A stretch of DNA of 64,000 bases from Yoonia maritima (GCF_003003285.1 NZ_PVTP01000003.1:310001-374000); one strand, 5' to 3'. Positions 8,786 to 18,632 are shown, numbered from the stretch's first letter. Numbers and translations: made by a program. The notes: generated by a model not told the origin, from the letters alone.

Positions 8786-9985
8786 ATGCTCGGTCTCGAA
8801 AAGAAAGACTTCCGGCTGCTTCTTGTTGTCATTGGCCTGACACTATTCGCACCAATCATCCTGAACCCGTTTCCTGCGGGGTCAGAGATGGCCCAGTTCA
8901 ACGCAGGCTATCCTGATCTAATGCAACGCTTTGTGATCTTTGGTATCTTTGCCATTGGGTTTAACATCCTGTTCGGCCTCACTGGGTACCTGTCATTCGG
9001 ACACGCTGCGTTCTTGGGTGTGGGTTCATACTCTGCCGTCTGGATGTTCAAGCTGCTTAGCATGAACGTGCTGCCAGCAATCATCCTTAGCGTCATCATC
9101 GCGGGCCTGTTCTCGCTGCTGATCGGGTTCATCTCGCTGCGCCGTTCGGGGATCTACTTCTCGATCCTGACACTTGCCTTTGCGCAAATGTCATTCGCGC
9201 TGGCTTATTCGGTGCTGACACCTATCACCGGTGGTGAAACTGGCTTGCAACTTGCACTTGATGATCCACGTATCTTGGGTGCGTCACAAACAGCAAGCGG
9301 CAACATCCCAGTGCCATCCCTGTTCGGACTTGAGATGCGTGCATCTTACGAAATGGCAGTCGGCGCATGGTCGTTCACCTTTAACGCAGGTTACTACCTT
9401 GCTGCGATCATCCTTGTGCTTGCCTTTTATCTGGCGATCCGGATCTTCCGGTCACCATTTGGCATGATGCTGCGTGCGATTAAATCCAACCAAACGCGCA
9501 TGAGCTACACAGGTCTGAACGCACGCCCTTACACACTGGCCGCATTTGTCATCTCTGGCATGTACGCGGGTCTTGCTGGTGGCCTGATGGCTTCAATGGA
9601 TCCACTGGCTGGTGCTGAGCGTATGCAGTGGACTGCTTCAGGCGAGGTTGTTCTGATGACCATCCTCGGTGGTGCAGGTACGCTGATTGGCCCAGTTTTG
9701 GGTGCAGGTATGATCAAGTACTTTGAAAACATCTTCTCCAAGATCAACAGCCAAGTTCTGCACGAATGGTTTGGCTTCCTGCCAGATGGGCTCGAAGACT
9801 TTGTTGTCACTCTGATCTACCCATTCGTGGGTAAGGGCTGGCACCTGACACTGGGTATTGTGTTCATGCTTGTCGTGATCTTCCTGCCAGGTGGCCTTGT
9901 TCAAGGTGGTCAGAAAATCCTCGCTACCTTGCGCCGCAAAAAAACCGATGACGCCAATCCCGGCGCCACTAAACCGGCCGAATAA
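8786..9985 (+). CDS. Branched-chain amino acid/amide ABC permease, LivM type
   Basis: 399 residues, membrane protein with about ten hydrophobic segments. Family signatures are [20 protein letters not shown] near residue 55 and [12 protein letters not shown] with [14 protein letters not shown] in the second half. It forms the channel with the LivH-type subunit. The C-terminus is basic ([10 protein letters not shown]), cytoplasmic. The short spacing to both neighbours (4 nt before, 12 nt after) shows one operon. Confidence 0.93.
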   Translation: MLGLEKKDFRLLLVVIGLTLFAPIILNPFPAGSEMAQFNAGYPDLMQRFVIFGIFAIGFNILFGLTGYLSFGHAAFLGVGSYSAVWMFKLLSMNVLPAIILSVIIAGLFSLLIGFISLRRSGIYFSILTLAFAQMSFALAYSVLTPITGGETGLQLALDDPRILGASQTASGNIPVPSLFGLEMRASYEMAVGAWSFTFNAGYYLAAIILVLAFYLAIRIFRSPFGMMLRAIKSNQTRMSYTGLNARPYTLAAFVISGMYAGLAGGLMASMDPLAGAERMQWTASGEVVLMTILGGAGTLIGPVLGAGMIKYFENIFSKINSQVLHEWFGFLPDGLEDFVVTLIYPFVGKGWHLTLGIVFMLVVIFLPGGLVQGGQKILATLRRKKTDDANPGATKPAE

Positions 9986-9997
9986 GGAGAAACGGAT

Positions 9998-10756
9998 ATG
10001 GGAATCCTTGAAGTAAAAGGCATCAACAAACGGTTCGGTGGCCTGCAAGCGCTGGGTGATGTGAACCTAAGCGTGGAAGAAAACACCGTCCACGCGATCA
10101 TCGGGCCGAACGGTGCGGGTAAATCCACACTACTGAACGTTCTGGTTGGCAAACTGATCCCTGATAGCGGTTCGGTCATGTTTGACGGGCAGTCAGTACT
10201 GGGGCGCAAGCCGCATGAGATCAATCAGATGGGGATTAGCCGGGTGTTCCAAACACCCGAAATCTTCACCGATCTGACAGTGTTCGAAAACGTGATGATC
10301 CCCTGCTTTGCCAAACGTGACGGTGCATTCCGTATGCACGCGATCGAAAGCATCGTGTCCGAAAAAGGTATTCGGGCACAGGCCGAAGAAATGCTCGCCG
10401 ACGTGAACATGCTTGAAAAGCGTGACATGCTGACATCCAGCCTTTCACGTGGTGACAAACGTCGTTTGGAAATGGCGATGTGTCTGGTGCAGGATCCAAA
10501 ACTGCTGTTGCTCGATGAGCCAACAGCAGGCATGGCGCGGGCTGATACGGAAAACACGATCAACCTGCTCAAAGAGATCCGGACCAAACGCGGCATCACT
10601 ATGGCCATTATTGAGCACGACATGAACGTTGTGTTCTCATTGGCGGAACGGATCACCGTGTTGGCACAGGGTACACCCCTTGTCGAAGACATCCCGGAAA
10701 ACATCAAAGGCCACCCAAAAGTGCGCGAAGCCTACCTTGGCGAAGCACAGGTCTAA
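9998..10756 (+). CDS. Branched-chain amino acid/amide ABC ATPase, LivG/UrtD type
   Basis: 252 residues. Walker A GPNGAGKST (about 37-45), Walker B LLLLDEPTAGM, switch histidine in IIEHDMNVVF. The ABC signature reads LSRGDKRRLE instead of LSGGQ; departures at this site also occur in UrtD-type subunits, which fits the amide/urea branch better than classic LivG. AAGGAG stands 8 nt before the ATG. It energises the LivHM-type permease with the next ATPase. Confidence 0.92.
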   Translation: MGILEVKGINKRFGGLQALGDVNLSVEENTVHAIIGPNGAGKSTLLNVLVGKLIPDSGSVMFDGQSVLGRKPHEINQMGISRVFQTPEIFTDLTVFENVMIPCFAKRDGAFRMHAIESIVSEKGIRAQAEEMLADVNMLEKRDMLTSSLSRGDKRRLEMAMCLVQDPKLLLLDEPTAGMARADTENTINLLKEIRTKRGITMAIIEHDMNVVFSLAERITVLAQGTPLVEDIPENIKGHPKVREAYLGEAQV

Positions 10757-10770
10757 CCTTCATCCAGCGG

Positions 10771-10793
10771 CCAATTCTTGTATCAGGAATTGG
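10771..10793 (+). promoter_or_regulatory. Intercistronic hairpin before the second ATPase gene
   Basis: CCAATTC and GAATTGG make a perfect 7-bp stem around a 9-nt loop between the two ATPase genes. A second small stem (CTCTG/CAGAG, 10801-10813) follows. There is no T run, so this is more likely an mRNA-processing or stability element than a terminator. Confidence 0.5.
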
Positions 10794-10834
10794 CCACAAA
10801 CTCTGACACAGAGTTTGGCACCCCGGAGACAAAC

Positions 10835-11584
10835 ATGAACGAACCATTCAACAAACACGCAAATAACGCGGCCACCCACCCCGCCTTTCTTAGCGTTTGG
10901 GAAATCGAAGCCTACTACGGCGAAAGCTATATCGTCCAAAACGTGAGCTTCAACATCCACGAAGGCGAAATCCTCGCGCTTCTTGGCCGTAACGGTGCTG
11001 GTAAAACGTCAACACTGCGCACAATCGCTCGTCTTGACGACCCAGAGCTGAAGCACGGTGAAATCTGGCTAGACCATAAACCGCTGCACGAAATGAAAAG
11101 CCACCAAGCAGCTGCCGAAGGCATCGCATTGGTTCCCGAAGATCGCCGGATTATTCCGGGCCTAACAGTGGAAGAAAACCTGCAGCTTGCACAAATCGCA
11201 CCACCAAAAGGCTGGTCGCTAGACCGCATCTACGATCTATTTCCTCGCCTAGGTGAACGCCGTAAGCAAGAAGGCGTTACGCTTTCTGGTGGTGAACAGC
11301 AGATGTTGGCCATCGCACGCGCGCTTGCTCGCGACATCAAAGTGTTGCTGCTTGATGAACCTTACGAAGGCCTGGCCCCTGTTATCGTGCAGGAAATCGC
11401 CAAGACACTCGGCATCATCCGCGACCAAGGCATCACGACCGTGATCGTCGAGCAAAACGCTGTTGCTGCGCTAAAATTGGCCGACCGTGCTGTGATCCTT
11501 GATACCGGTACTGTTGTTTTTGACGGTTCTGCGGCTGAAGTTCTCGAAAATGATGAATTGCGCGCGCAATATCTCGCAATTTAA
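10835..11584 (+). CDS. Branched-chain amino acid/amide ABC ATPase, LivF type
   Basis: 249 residues. Walker A GRNGAGKTS, signature LSGGEQQML, Walker B VLLLDEPYEGL, and the late IVEQN switch region. The N-terminus is about 20 residues longer than E. coli LivF and polar. The ATG at 10835 is preceded by CCGGAGAC; an in-frame TTG at 10778 would run through the upstream hairpin and is rejected. It is the last gene of the transporter operon; a hairpin follows the stop. Confidence 0.92.
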   Translation: MNEPFNKHANNAATHPAFLSVWEIEAYYGESYIVQNVSFNIHEGEILALLGRNGAGKTSTLRTIARLDDPELKHGEIWLDHKPLHEMKSHQAAAEGIALVPEDRRIIPGLTVEENLQLAQIAPPKGWSLDRIYDLFPRLGERRKQEGVTLSGGEQQMLAIARALARDIKVLLLDEPYEGLAPVIVQEIAKTLGIIRDQGITTVIVEQNAVAALKLADRAVILDTGTVVFDGSAAEVLENDELRAQYLAI

Positions 11585-11592
11585 AGACGTTT

Positions 11593-11623
11593 AGTCGGGC
11601 GTATCTTGCGTGAACGCCCGGCT
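11593..11623 (+). terminator. Hairpin ending the transporter operon
   Basis: AGTCGGGCGT pairs with ACGCCCGGCT (10 bp, one G-U) around an 11-nt loop, 8 nt after the stop of the second ATPase. No T run follows, so termination may be only partial. The remaining bases up to accB at 11777 hold no gene that I can see. Confidence 0.55.
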
Positions 11624-11776
11624 ATCCCCCTATGGCAACGCACCATTTTGCCAAAGCGCTGCATTTTCATGCGCGCCCGCTTCCCCCCCCGGCAGGCTTG
11701 CCCTATAAGTGACCTAATCTTTTGTGACGTAGCGTCGCAAAGGCTAAGGAATTCAGGGCAAACGGCCGAGGACAAA

Positions 11777-12271
11777 ATGAGCAACAAAACTTCTCACGAC
11801 AGCGATGTCAGCTTTATTCAGGCTCTGGCAGAGCTGTTGCGCGAAAATGATCTAACCGAATTGCAGGTCAAGCGTGACTACGCTGAAAATGACAGCCTGA
11901 ACGTTCGCGTTAGCCGCCAAACCCAGACAGTTGTGCAAGCCACGGTGCCTGCAGCGACCCCTACCCCAGTCGCCACTGCAGCGCCTGCTGCGGCCGTCGC
12001 TGCGCCAGCTACAGAATCCGCTGATCCGGCAAGCCATCCTGGCGCGGTTACTTCACCGATGGTTGGCACGGTATACATGGCCCCTGAACCGGGCGCTGCC
12101 GCATTTTCAACTGTTGGCGCATCCGTCAACGAAGGCGACACGTTGCTGATCATCGAAGCCATGAAAACGATGAACCACATTCCAGCACCGCGTTCAGGTA
12201 CAATCAAACGCATCTTGGTCGAAGACGGCGGCGCTGTCGAATTTGGCGCTCCTCTTGTGATCATCGAATAA
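11777..12271 (+). CDS. accB: Acetyl-CoA carboxylase biotin carboxyl carrier protein
   Basis: 164 residues. An N-terminal helical region, then an alanine/proline-rich linker (about 55-85), then the biotinyl domain with EAMKTMNHI, where Lys130 carries biotin. It shuttles the carboxyl group in malonyl-CoA synthesis, working with AccC, encoded 10 nt downstream. I chose the ATG at 11777 ([11 protein letters not shown]) because the family starts there; the frame is open further upstream but reads as intergenic. accD and accA are not in the window, as usual. Confidence 0.96.
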   Translation: MSNKTSHDSDVSFIQALAELLRENDLTELQVKRDYAENDSLNVRVSRQTQTVVQATVPAATPTPVATAAPAAAVAAPATESADPASHPGAVTSPMVGTVYMAPEPGAAAFSTVGASVNEGDTLLIIEAMKTMNHIPAPRSGTIKRILVEDGGAVEFGAPLVIIE

Positions 12272-12281
12272 GGGCGGACCC

Positions 12282-13631
12282 ATGTTCGATAAAATCCTTA
12301 TTGCAAACCGGGGCGAAATTGCCCTGCGCGTTGTACGCGCTTGCCGCGAAATGGGTGTAAAATCCGTTGCGGTCCATTCAACAGCTGATGCTGACGCAAT
12401 GCATGTCCGTATGGCAGATGAGGCAATCTGTATCGGCCCCCCATCGTCAGCGCAAAGCTATCTATCGTTTCCTGCGATCATCTCGGCTTGTGAAATCACG
12501 GGCGCACAGGCGATTCACCCCGGCTATGGTTTCTTGTCTGAAAACGCTGCATTCGTGCAGGCCGTCGAAGACCACGACCTGACATTTATCGGCCCCACAG
12601 CGGAACATATCCGCACAATGGGTGACAAAATCACTGCCAAAGACACGATGAAGGCGCTTGGCGTTCCATGTGTCCCCGGTTCTGACGGTGGCGTGCCAAC
12701 GTTAGAAGACGCGCAACGCATCGGTGAAGAAGTCGGCTATCCGGTTATCATCAAGGCGACAGCCGGCGGCGGTGGACGCGGCATGAAAGTGGCGCAAACA
12801 GCCGCTGACATGGAACAAGCGTTCCATTCTGCGCGCGCGGAAGGCAAAGCCGCTTTTGGTAACGACGAAGTTTACATCGAAAAATACCTGACAACACCGC
12901 GCCATATCGAAATTCAAGTTTTCGGTGACGGCAAAGGTAACGCAGTGCACCTGGGTGAACGCGATTGTTCGCTACAACGCCGCCACCAGAAAGTGTTTGA
13001 AGAGGCCCCCGGCCCCTGTATCACGCCTGAGCTGCGTGCGAAAATCGGCAAAGTCTGTGCGGATGCGGTTGCGAAGATCAACTATATCGGCGCGGGTACG
13101 ATCGAATTCCTGTTCGAAAACGATGAATTCTATTTCATTGAAATGAACACACGTTTGCAGGTGGAACACCCTGTTACCGAATCAATCTTTGGTGTCGATT
13201 TGGTGCGCGAACAGCTGCGCGTTGCGGCTGGCATGCCGATGTCATTTACCCAAGATGATCTGCAGATCAACGGTCACTCGATTGAAGTACGGATTAACGC
13301 TGAAAAGCTGCCAAACTTTGCGCCATGCCCCGGCACAATCACACAGTATCACACGCCGGGTGGACTTGGCGTACGTATGGATAGTGCACTTTATGACGGC
13401 TATCGCATTCCACCCTATTACGACAGCTTGATTGGCAAACTGATCGTACATGGTCGCGACCGCCCAGAAGCATTGGCCCGTCTGGCCCGCGCCTTGGGCG
13501 AACTTATCGTAGATGGGGTCGATACAACAATTCCACTGTTTCACGCGCTACTTGCTGAAGAAGCCGTTCAAACGGGTGAATACAACATTCACTGGCTAGA
13601 GCACTGGTTAGAAGAAAACCTAAACGGCTAA
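12282..13631 (+). CDS. accC: Acetyl-CoA carboxylase biotin carboxylase subunit
   Basis: 449 residues, the normal length. The N-terminus [20 protein letters not shown] is typical. The ATP-grasp domain shows [12 protein letters not shown] (glycine-rich loop), [13 protein letters not shown], and the catalytic stretch [14 protein letters not shown] with Glu/Asn metal ligands and the reactive Arg. It carboxylates biotin on AccB using ATP and bicarbonate. It is co-transcribed with accB; an intrinsic terminator follows at once. Confidence 0.97.
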   Translation: MFDKILIANRGEIALRVVRACREMGVKSVAVHSTADADAMHVRMADEAICIGPPSSAQSYLSFPAIISACEITGAQAIHPGYGFLSENAAFVQAVEDHDLTFIGPTAEHIRTMGDKITAKDTMKALGVPCVPGSDGGVPTLEDAQRIGEEVGYPVIIKATAGGGGRGMKVAQTAADMEQAFHSARAEGKAAFGNDEVYIEKYLTTPRHIEIQVFGDGKGNAVHLGERDCSLQRRHQKVFEEAPGPCITPELRAKIGKVCADAVAKINYIGAGTIEFLFENDEFYFIEMNTRLQVEHPVTESIFGVDLVREQLRVAAGMPMSFTQDDLQINGHSIEVRINAEKLPNFAPCPGTITQYHTPGGLGVRMDSALYDGYRIPPYYDSLIGKLIVHGRDRPEALARLARALGELIVDGVDTTIPLFHALLAEEAVQTGEYNIHWLEHWLEENLNG

Positions 13632-13639
13632 ACAAATTC

Positions 13640-13670
13640 GCGCGGTCCGGTTTATCGGGCCGCGCTTTTC
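13640..13670 (+). terminator. Rho-independent terminator after accC
   Basis: GCGCGGTCCG and CGGGCCGCGC form a 10-bp stem (one G-U) with a GTTTAT loop, followed by TTTTC. It ends 30 nt before the aat start, so aat needs its own promoter or read-through. Confidence 0.85.
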
Positions 13671-13699
13671 TTATTCTGTGACGCGTTGGGCGTTTATCG

Positions 13700-14338
13700 A
13701 TGCAAGACCTTACGCCAGACTTATTGCTATCTGCCTATGCCCAAGGCGTCTTTCCGATGTCAGAAAGCCGCGATGACCCTGACATTTTTTGGGTGGATCC
13801 TACGATGCGTGGGATGCTTCCATTGGATGGCTTCCGTATTTCGCGCAGTCTGGCGAAAACCATGCGACGCGAGGACTTTACCGTTAGCTTTGACACCGAT
13901 TTTGCCGCTGTTGTGCAAGGCTGCGCAGACCGTGACGAAACTTGGATCAATGATACTATCTTTGACCTCTATTGCACACTGCACAGGCGCGGCGACGCGC
14001 ACTCTGTCGAAGTATGGCGCGATGGGCTACTGGTCGGTGGCGCATATGGCGTCACCGTTGGCGCAGCCTTCTTTGGAGAAAGCATGTTTAGCCGTGCCAC
14101 CGATGCGTCCAAGGTGGCGCTTGCCTATCTCGTTGATCGGCTACGCATGGGCGGCTTTCAACTGTGCGACACGCAATTTATCACCGATCATCTGGCAAGC
14201 CTTGGTGCCGTCGAAGTACCGCGAGAAACCTATCACGCCTATCTAAATGCTGCCATTAGCAGACCAGCATCATTCGTCGCACCCGGCGGCGTTCCGACAG
14301 CTCAGGATGTGATACAGCGCAACGCCCAAACGTCATAA
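13700..14338 (+). CDS. aat: Leucyl/phenylalanyl-tRNA--protein transferase
   Basis: 212 residues. Aat signatures: [11 protein letters not shown] near the N-terminus, [32 protein letters not shown], and the conserved FFGESMFS. The enzyme adds Leu or Phe to N-terminal Arg/Lys of proteins so that ClpS/ClpAP degrade them (N-degron pathway). The ATG at 13700 gives the usual short N-terminus [10 protein letters not shown]. The 3' end overlaps the convergent DUF2155 gene by 37 bp. Clustering with accBC and the NDUFA12 homologue is normal in this family. Confidence 0.96.
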   Translation: MQDLTPDLLLSAYAQGVFPMSESRDDPDIFWVDPTMRGMLPLDGFRISRSLAKTMRREDFTVSFDTDFAAVVQGCADRDETWINDTIFDLYCTLHRRGDAHSVEVWRDGLLVGGAYGVTVGAAFFGESMFSRATDASKVALAYLVDRLRMGGFQLCDTQFITDHLASLGAVEVPRETYHAYLNAAISRPASFVAPGGVPTAQDVIQRNAQTS

Positions 14339-14667
14339 CGCGGATGGTCCATCGCATTGAGCGCTGGTGACGACGCAATCATCCACCCCGCGAATGCAGG
14401 TTCTTCTTGGTCGCGATATTTTACCACCAATTCGATATATGCATCCCCAGAAGGGTTTGATTCTGGGTAGCGGCAATCATTTAGAGTAACATGCAAGTAA
14501 CCAAGTCGACCTGTTTCACCAGTATGCAGCGTCAAATCAATGTGGTCGCCAGTTAGCTTATCCAGCACACGCACCACACCAGTATCGGCCGAGACTGCGA
14601 CCTCTTCTTGCGCAGCAGCAGACAACGGCACGGCAAGCATCGCAGAAATGATCAGTGACTTATACAT
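14302..14667 (-). CDS. DUF2155 domain protein, exported
   Basis: 121 residues. A signal peptide ([20 protein letters not shown]) with cleavage near residue 20 precedes the DUF2155 domain: [14 protein letters not shown], then [45 protein letters not shown] and a final Cys. The two Cys could form a disulfide. Its function is not established; the family is alphaproteobacterial and usually sits beside the NDUFA12 homologue. I start at 14667, as the 32 codons upstream lack signal-peptide character. Confidence 0.88.
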   Translation of the reverse strand: MYKSLIISAMLAVPLSAAAQEEVAVSADTGVVRVLDKLTGDHIDLTLHTGETGRLGYLHVTLNDCRYPESNPSGDAYIELVVKYRDQEEPAFAGWMIASSPALNAMDHPRYDVWALRCITS

Positions 14668-14680
14668 GATTAACGGGCCC

Positions 14681-15064
14681 TTATTCAGGCGCCCATGCCT
14701 CATAATCGGACCGTTCAGCAGGTGTTGATTTACGAATAGAACCCGCTGGCGCGTACGCCGCAACAGTACCCGTCAGATTTTCCTGATGAGGCTTTTCCCA
14801 TGGCTTGTGGTTCAACGCCACCTCTGTCGGAGGCTCGTCCCAAGTACGATGCAACCAACCATGCCATTCGGGGCTCACGCGTGATGCCTCGTTTTCACCG
14901 TTATAAATCACCCAGCGTCGACTATCGTCAGCATTACGGTAAAACACGTTACCTTCGGCATCTTCGCCGACTTTTTTGCCGTTCCGGCTCGTCCATAGTT
15001 GGGTGCCAAAGGATTGACCGTCCCACCATGTAAAGATGCGTTTGATATTGTGACCAAGGCCCAT
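14681..15064 (-). CDS. NADH:ubiquinone oxidoreductase subunit NDUFA12 (B17.2) homologue
   Basis: 127 residues. Signatures of the family are [55 protein letters not shown] and the YEAWAPE end. In alphaproteobacteria and mitochondria this is a supernumerary peripheral-arm subunit of complex I, on the cytoplasmic face, needed for assembly. The main nuo operon is not in this window; finding this subunit apart from it, next to DUF2155, is the usual arrangement. Confidence 0.94.
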   Translation of the reverse strand: MGLGHNIKRIFTWWDGQSFGTQLWTSRNGKKVGEDAEGNVFYRNADDSRRWVIYNGENEASRVSPEWHGWLHRTWDEPPTEVALNHKPWEKPHQENLTGTVAAYAPAGSIRKSTPAERSDYEAWAPE

Positions 15065-15124
15065 GTCGCGTCTCCGTTTGCGTTACCTGTGCATGCCTGA
15101 AATAGGCAGAAAGGTCCAGTCCGG

Positions 15125-15496
15125 TTAAAGCCCCGCGCGATACGCGGTCAGTTCAATTTCGATTTTGTACTTTGCGTCAATCAACGGAGAAGAAATCATC
15201 ATGGCAGCTGGCGGGTTGCCACCAAATGCTTGCGATAAGATCGGCCAGCACGGCTCAAAATCTGCTGGATTAGGAACCACATAGGTCACCCGAACAGCAT
15301 CAGCAAAGCTCGTCCCTGCTTCAGTCAGCGCCTTTTCTATCACTGATAAAGCAGCTGCACATTGGGTGGCGACATCGTCAGAAATATCGTCACCCGGCGC
15401 GACAGTCCCTGACACATGAACCCAGCCATCGGCAACAACCGCGCGGCAATATCCGATTTTATCTTCGAAAATGCCGCCCGATTTGATCCGTTTCAT
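15125..15496 (-). CDS. RidA-family protein (YjgF/YER057c/UK114), substituted active site
   Basis: 123 residues, single chorismate-mutase-like fold, expected to be a trimer. Family features include VSGTVAPG, ALTEAGTSFADAVRVTYVV and the C-terminal IEIELTAY strand. RidA proper deaminates reactive enamine/imine intermediates using an Arg in the motif near the C-terminus (ARLP type); here that stretch reads MMISSPLIDAKYKIEIE, with Pro where Arg is expected. It therefore probably belongs to a Rid subfamily of unknown substrate. It lies 3 nt downstream of clpX and may be co-transcribed. Confidence 0.85.
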   Translation of the reverse strand: MKRIKSGGIFEDKIGYCRAVVADGWVHVSGTVAPGDDISDDVATQCAAALSVIEKALTEAGTSFADAVRVTYVVPNPADFEPCWPILSQAFGGNPPAAMMISSPLIDAKYKIEIELTAYRAGL

Positions 15497-15499
15497 CGT

Positions 15500-16768
15500 T
15501 TAGCTCGCTGAGGCCGTTTCTTTGGCTTGTTTACCATCGTCGTGGATCATCAAAGGTGCGACGTCGGATGTCACGGCCTCTTCGTTCACGACAACCTCGG
15601 TCACGGTGTCCATGCCCGGCAGGTCAAACATCGTGTCGAGCAAGATGTCCTCCATGATCGAACGCAGACCACGCGCACCAGTTTTACGTTCAATCGCACG
15701 CGCAGCGATGGCAGTTAGCGCATCATCTGTAAACGTTAGTTTAGTATCTTCAAGTTCGAATAGACGCTGATACTGCTTAACCAATGCGTTCTTCGGCTTG
15801 GTCAGGATCGTGATAAGCGCGTCAGCATCCAAATCAGTCAATGTTGCGATGACAGGCAGACGGCCAACAAATTCAGGAATGAGACCAAACTTCAAAAGAT
15901 CTTCTGGCTCTAAGTCTTGAAACACCTCGCCGACACCGCGCTCATCAACGTCATTCACTTCAGCGCCAAAGCCCATGCTTGTGCCCTTGCCACGCTGCGC
16001 GATGATCTTATCCAGACCAGCAAACGCACCGCCACAGATGAACAGGATGTTCGTCGTGTCGACCTGAAGGAATTCTTGCTGCGGGTGCTTACGGCCACCC
16101 TGCGGCGGCACAGATGCAACTGTACCTTCCATGATCTTTAGCAATGCCTGCTGCACGCCTTCACCCGATACATCACGGGTGATTGAAGGATTATCAGACT
16201 TGCGCGTGATTTTATCGACCTCATCGATATAAACGATCCCGCGCTGCGCGCGTTCAACATTGTATTCAGACGCCTGCAGCAGTTTTAGAATGATGTTTTC
16301 AACATCTTCACCAACATAACCAGCTTCTGTCAGAGTAGTCGCATCCGCCATTGTAAATGGAACATCAAGGATACGCGCCAAAGTTTGGGCAAGAAGTGTT
16401 TTACCACAACCCGTTGGGCCGATCAGCATAATGTTGGATTTCGCCAGCTCGATATCAGATTTATCGGCGTGGTTAAGGCGCTTATAGTGGTTATGCACAG
16501 CAACAGACAAAACACGCTTTGCGTGCATTTGGCCGATCACATAATCATCAAGTACCTGACAAATTTCAGTTGGGGTCGGCACACCATCGCCAGCCTTAAG
16601 GCCTGCGGTTTTGGTTTCCTCGCGGATAATGTCCATGCAAAGTTCAACACATTCATCACAGATGAATACCGTTGGACCCGCAATCAGCTTACGCACCTCA
16701 TGTTGGCTTTTGCCACAGAAGCTACAGTAAAGCGTGTTTTTGCTGTCGTTTCCGGTCGTAGTCGCCAT
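15500..16768 (-). CDS. clpX: ATP-dependent Clp protease ATP-binding subunit ClpX
   Basis: 422 residues. The N-terminal zinc-binding domain has two CxxC pairs (YCSFCG and FICDEC). The AAA+ core has Walker A GPTGCGKT, Walker [10 protein letters not shown], the pore loop GYVGEDVE and the ClpP-contact loop near ISMGFG-type residues (TSMGFGAEV), with sensor-2 region RGLRSIMED. It unfolds tagged proteins, including regulators of the alphaproteobacterial cell cycle, and feeds them to ClpP, encoded upstream. Confidence 0.98.
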   Translation of the reverse strand: MATTTGNDSKNTLYCSFCGKSQHEVRKLIAGPTVFICDECVELCMDIIREETKTAGLKAGDGVPTPTEICQVLDDYVIGQMHAKRVLSVAVHNHYKRLNHADKSDIELAKSNIMLIGPTGCGKTLLAQTLARILDVPFTMADATTLTEAGYVGEDVENIILKLLQASEYNVERAQRGIVYIDEVDKITRKSDNPSITRDVSGEGVQQALLKIMEGTVASVPPQGGRKHPQQEFLQVDTTNILFICGGAFAGLDKIIAQRGKGTSMGFGAEVNDVDERGVGEVFQDLEPEDLLKFGLIPEFVGRLPVIATLTDLDADALITILTKPKNALVKQYQRLFELEDTKLTFTDDALTAIAARAIERKTGARGLRSIMEDILLDTMFDLPGMDTVTEVVVNEEAVTSDVAPLMIHDDGKQAKETASAS

Positions 16769-16806
16769 CTCAAACCCCTTGGCCTATAGGCCCGTCAAAC
16801 ATAATT

Positions 16807-16840
16807 CGGGCTGCCCCTATCGCAACTTTAGGGCAGCCCG
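16807..16840 (-). terminator. Hairpin between clpP and clpX
   Basis: CGGGCTGCCC and GGGCAGCCCG form a perfect 10-bp stem in the 124-nt gap between clpP and clpX (both minus strand). Only an A/T-rich stretch, not a T run, follows, so it likely attenuates or stabilises rather than fully terminates, letting ClpP be made in excess over ClpX. Confidence 0.6.
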
Positions 16841-16892
16841 GCAAGGTCCACAATGTCAAAATGACCAAGTCGTGGTCAGGTTAACATTACTC

Positions 16893-17513
16893 TCAATCTT
16901 CGCCTTTTTCGCGGTTCTCAACGATTTCGTCGATCAAACCCCAATCTTTAGCCTCTTCAGGAGACATAAAGTTGTCGCGCTCAAGTCCCGCTTCAACTTT
17001 TTTCAGCGTATTTCCGGTATGCTTAACGTAAATTTCATTCAAGCGTGTTTTCAGCTTTTGGGTTTCTTGGGCGTGGATCATAATGTCCGTTGCTTGCCCC
17101 TGATATCCACCAGATGGTTGGTGCACCATCACGCGGCTGTTTGGCAGCGAGAAACGCATGCCTGCATGGCCCGCAGTCAACAATAGTGATCCCATAGATG
17201 CAGCCTGACCAATAACCAGCGTGCTTACCTTTGGTTTGATGTACTGCATAGTATCGTAAATCGACAAACCAGATGTCACCACGCCACCGGGGCTGTTGAT
17301 ATACATGCTGATTTCTTTTTTCGGGTTTTCCGATTCGAGGTGCAGAAGCTGCGCCACGATCAGTTGACTCATGCCGTCATGCACTGGGCCGTTCACAAAA
17401 ATGATCCGCTCCTTCAAAAGGCGCGAAAAAATGTCATAGGCGCGTTCACCCCGAGCGGTCTGTTCAACGACCATTGGGACAAGGTTCATGTAGGTCTCGA
17501 CGGGGTCTTGCAT
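16893..17513 (-). CDS. clpP: ATP-dependent Clp protease proteolytic subunit ClpP
   Basis: 206 residues. Catalytic triad: Ser106 in [11 protein letters not shown], His131 in VMVHQPSGG and Asp180 in [20 protein letters not shown] is the family oxyanion region. It forms the tetradecameric chamber that degrades substrates delivered by ClpX or ClpA. The aat gene upstream in this window works in a ClpAP-linked pathway, but the two are not in one operon. The start is 132 bp from the divergent ArsR-type gene. Confidence 0.98.
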   Translation of the reverse strand: MQDPVETYMNLVPMVVEQTARGERAYDIFSRLLKERIIFVNGPVHDGMSQLIVAQLLHLESENPKKEISMYINSPGGVVTSGLSIYDTMQYIKPKVSTLVIGQAASMGSLLLTAGHAGMRFSLPNSRVMVHQPSGGYQGQATDIMIHAQETQKLKTRLNEIYVKHTGNTLKKVEAGLERDNFMSPEEAKDWGLIDEIVENREKGED

Positions 17514-17620
17514 ATGTAGTGCCTCACTCTTGGACGGTGTCGTCCTAATTCAAAAGTCCTGACAGAGTCTTAGTGACAGGCGTCAGGGGCTTCAAGGGTT
17601 GCAGGGTACGTTTGACGAAT

Positions 17621-17646
17621 CGTAAGCAGTGACTTACGGTAAGTCA
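17621..17646. promoter_or_regulatory. Palindromic operator overlapping the ArsR-type gene start
   Basis: TGACTTACGGTAAGTCA (17630-17646) is a perfect 8+1+8 palindrome whose last base is the A of the ATG. It overlaps a second repeat, CGTAAG(6 nt)CTTACG, at 17621-17638. ArsR-family proteins bind such sites at their own promoters, so autoregulation is the likely role. Confidence 0.6.
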
Positions 17647-17963
17647 TGACCTACCAACATGCAATCACTGCCCTCGCCGATCCAACACGCCGCGCCATAA
17701 TTGACCGCCTGCGTAGCGGTCCACTGCCTGTTGGGGCGATTGCATACGGAATGGACATCAGCCGTCCTGCCGTCAGTCAACACCTGCGCGTACTATCGGA
17801 TGCAGGGCTGTTGACCGTCACACCATCCGGGAATCGCAGGCTTTACGCCATTGCCCCTGATGGCATCGATGAACTGCGAAGATATCTGGATAACCTGTGG
17901 GGTGATGCGCTAGCTGCCTTTGCCCGTGCCGCCCATGACCAAGCGAAGAGACCGAAAAAATGA
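17646..17963 (+). CDS. ArsR-family winged-helix regulator paired with an SRPBCC protein
   Basis: 105 residues. ALADPTRRAIIDRLRSGPLPVGAIA and then MDISRPAVSQHLRVLSDAGLL make the winged helix; GNRRLYAIAP is the wing. No Cys metal-binding motif (ELCVCDL type) is seen, so it is not a classic metal sensor; it fits the subgroup that is encoded with AHSA1/SRPBCC proteins. Its stop overlaps the next ATG by 4 bp. A palindrome covers its own start, pointing to autorepression. Confidence 0.88.
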   Translation: MTYQHAITALADPTRRAIIDRLRSGPLPVGAIAYGMDISRPAVSQHLRVLSDAGLLTVTPSGNRRLYAIAPDGIDELRRYLDNLWGDALAAFARAAHDQAKRPKK

Positions 17964-18421
17964 ACGACCCGATCCACAAAATCGTAGATGTGCCGCTAAC
18001 ACCAGAAGACGCTTTTGCCCTATTCACCGATGGAATCGACAGCTGGTGGCCCGGTGCGGCCTACTCAGAATCCTTCAGTGACGGCCGCACGCCGCGCAAC
18101 ATCCGGATTGAAACGCACAAAGGTGGCAAGATCATCGAAACAACAAAAAGCGGCGCCGAATGCATCTGGGGCGAAATCATCGCCTATAACCCTGGTAGGT
18201 TCCTGTCGTTCACATGGCACCCCGGTCAACCCGCAGCCAAGGCTACTGTCGTCGCAATAAGCTTCAAGGCAACCCAAACCGGTACACAGTGCGATCTGAC
18301 ACACGGCGGCTTTGATATCCTGGGGCCAATCGCTGATGCTGTAAGTACCTGCTATCTCACGGCGTGGCATTCGGTACTTGGATGCTTTTGTAGTTTCGCA
18401 AACGCGTGTATCGACGCTTAG
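17960..18421 (+). CDS. SRPBCC (AHSA1-type) domain protein
   Basis: 153 residues. The START-like fold is indicated by VPLTPEDAFALFTDGIDSWWPGA at the N-terminus, ETTKSGAECIWGEIIAYNPGRFLSFTWHPG in the middle and a C-terminal helix TAWHSVLGCF. Such proteins have a deep hydrophobic pocket and bind unknown small molecules or act as stress proteins. The last ten residues (CSFANACIDA) are Cys-rich and not typical; a late frame error cannot be excluded. It is translationally coupled to the ArsR-type gene and probably makes or senses what the regulator responds to. The 211 bp that follow are AT-rich and hold no convincing gene. Confidence 0.82.
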   Translation: MNDPIHKIVDVPLTPEDAFALFTDGIDSWWPGAAYSESFSDGRTPRNIRIETHKGGKIIETTKSGAECIWGEIIAYNPGRFLSFTWHPGQPAAKATVVAISFKATQTGTQCDLTHGGFDILGPIADAVSTCYLTAWHSVLGCFCSFANACIDA

Positions 18422-18632
18422 TGCTTTCTCAACATATGAACAAAATACGCCCGTCCAGAAATCGGGAATGACCGATTTCGATAGTGTGGTCAAAACGAGC
18501 TATTGCCCAAGTTTCAATCAATCCGCTTCATATTTCACCCGTTTATCACGTGAATGCCGAAAGAGTCGGAAAAATTATTGACTATTTGGTAAAAAATAAA
18601 GCTCCTAATAAATAACAATATAGGGATGTGCT

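Noticed and set aside
18422-18632. Possible small gene or remnant in the AT-rich gap before the PreA-like gene
   Set aside because: The open frame from 18378 begins inside the SRPBCC gene, has no SD of its own and shows no family pattern. A TTGACT at 18578 could be a -35 element but no fitting -10 is found.
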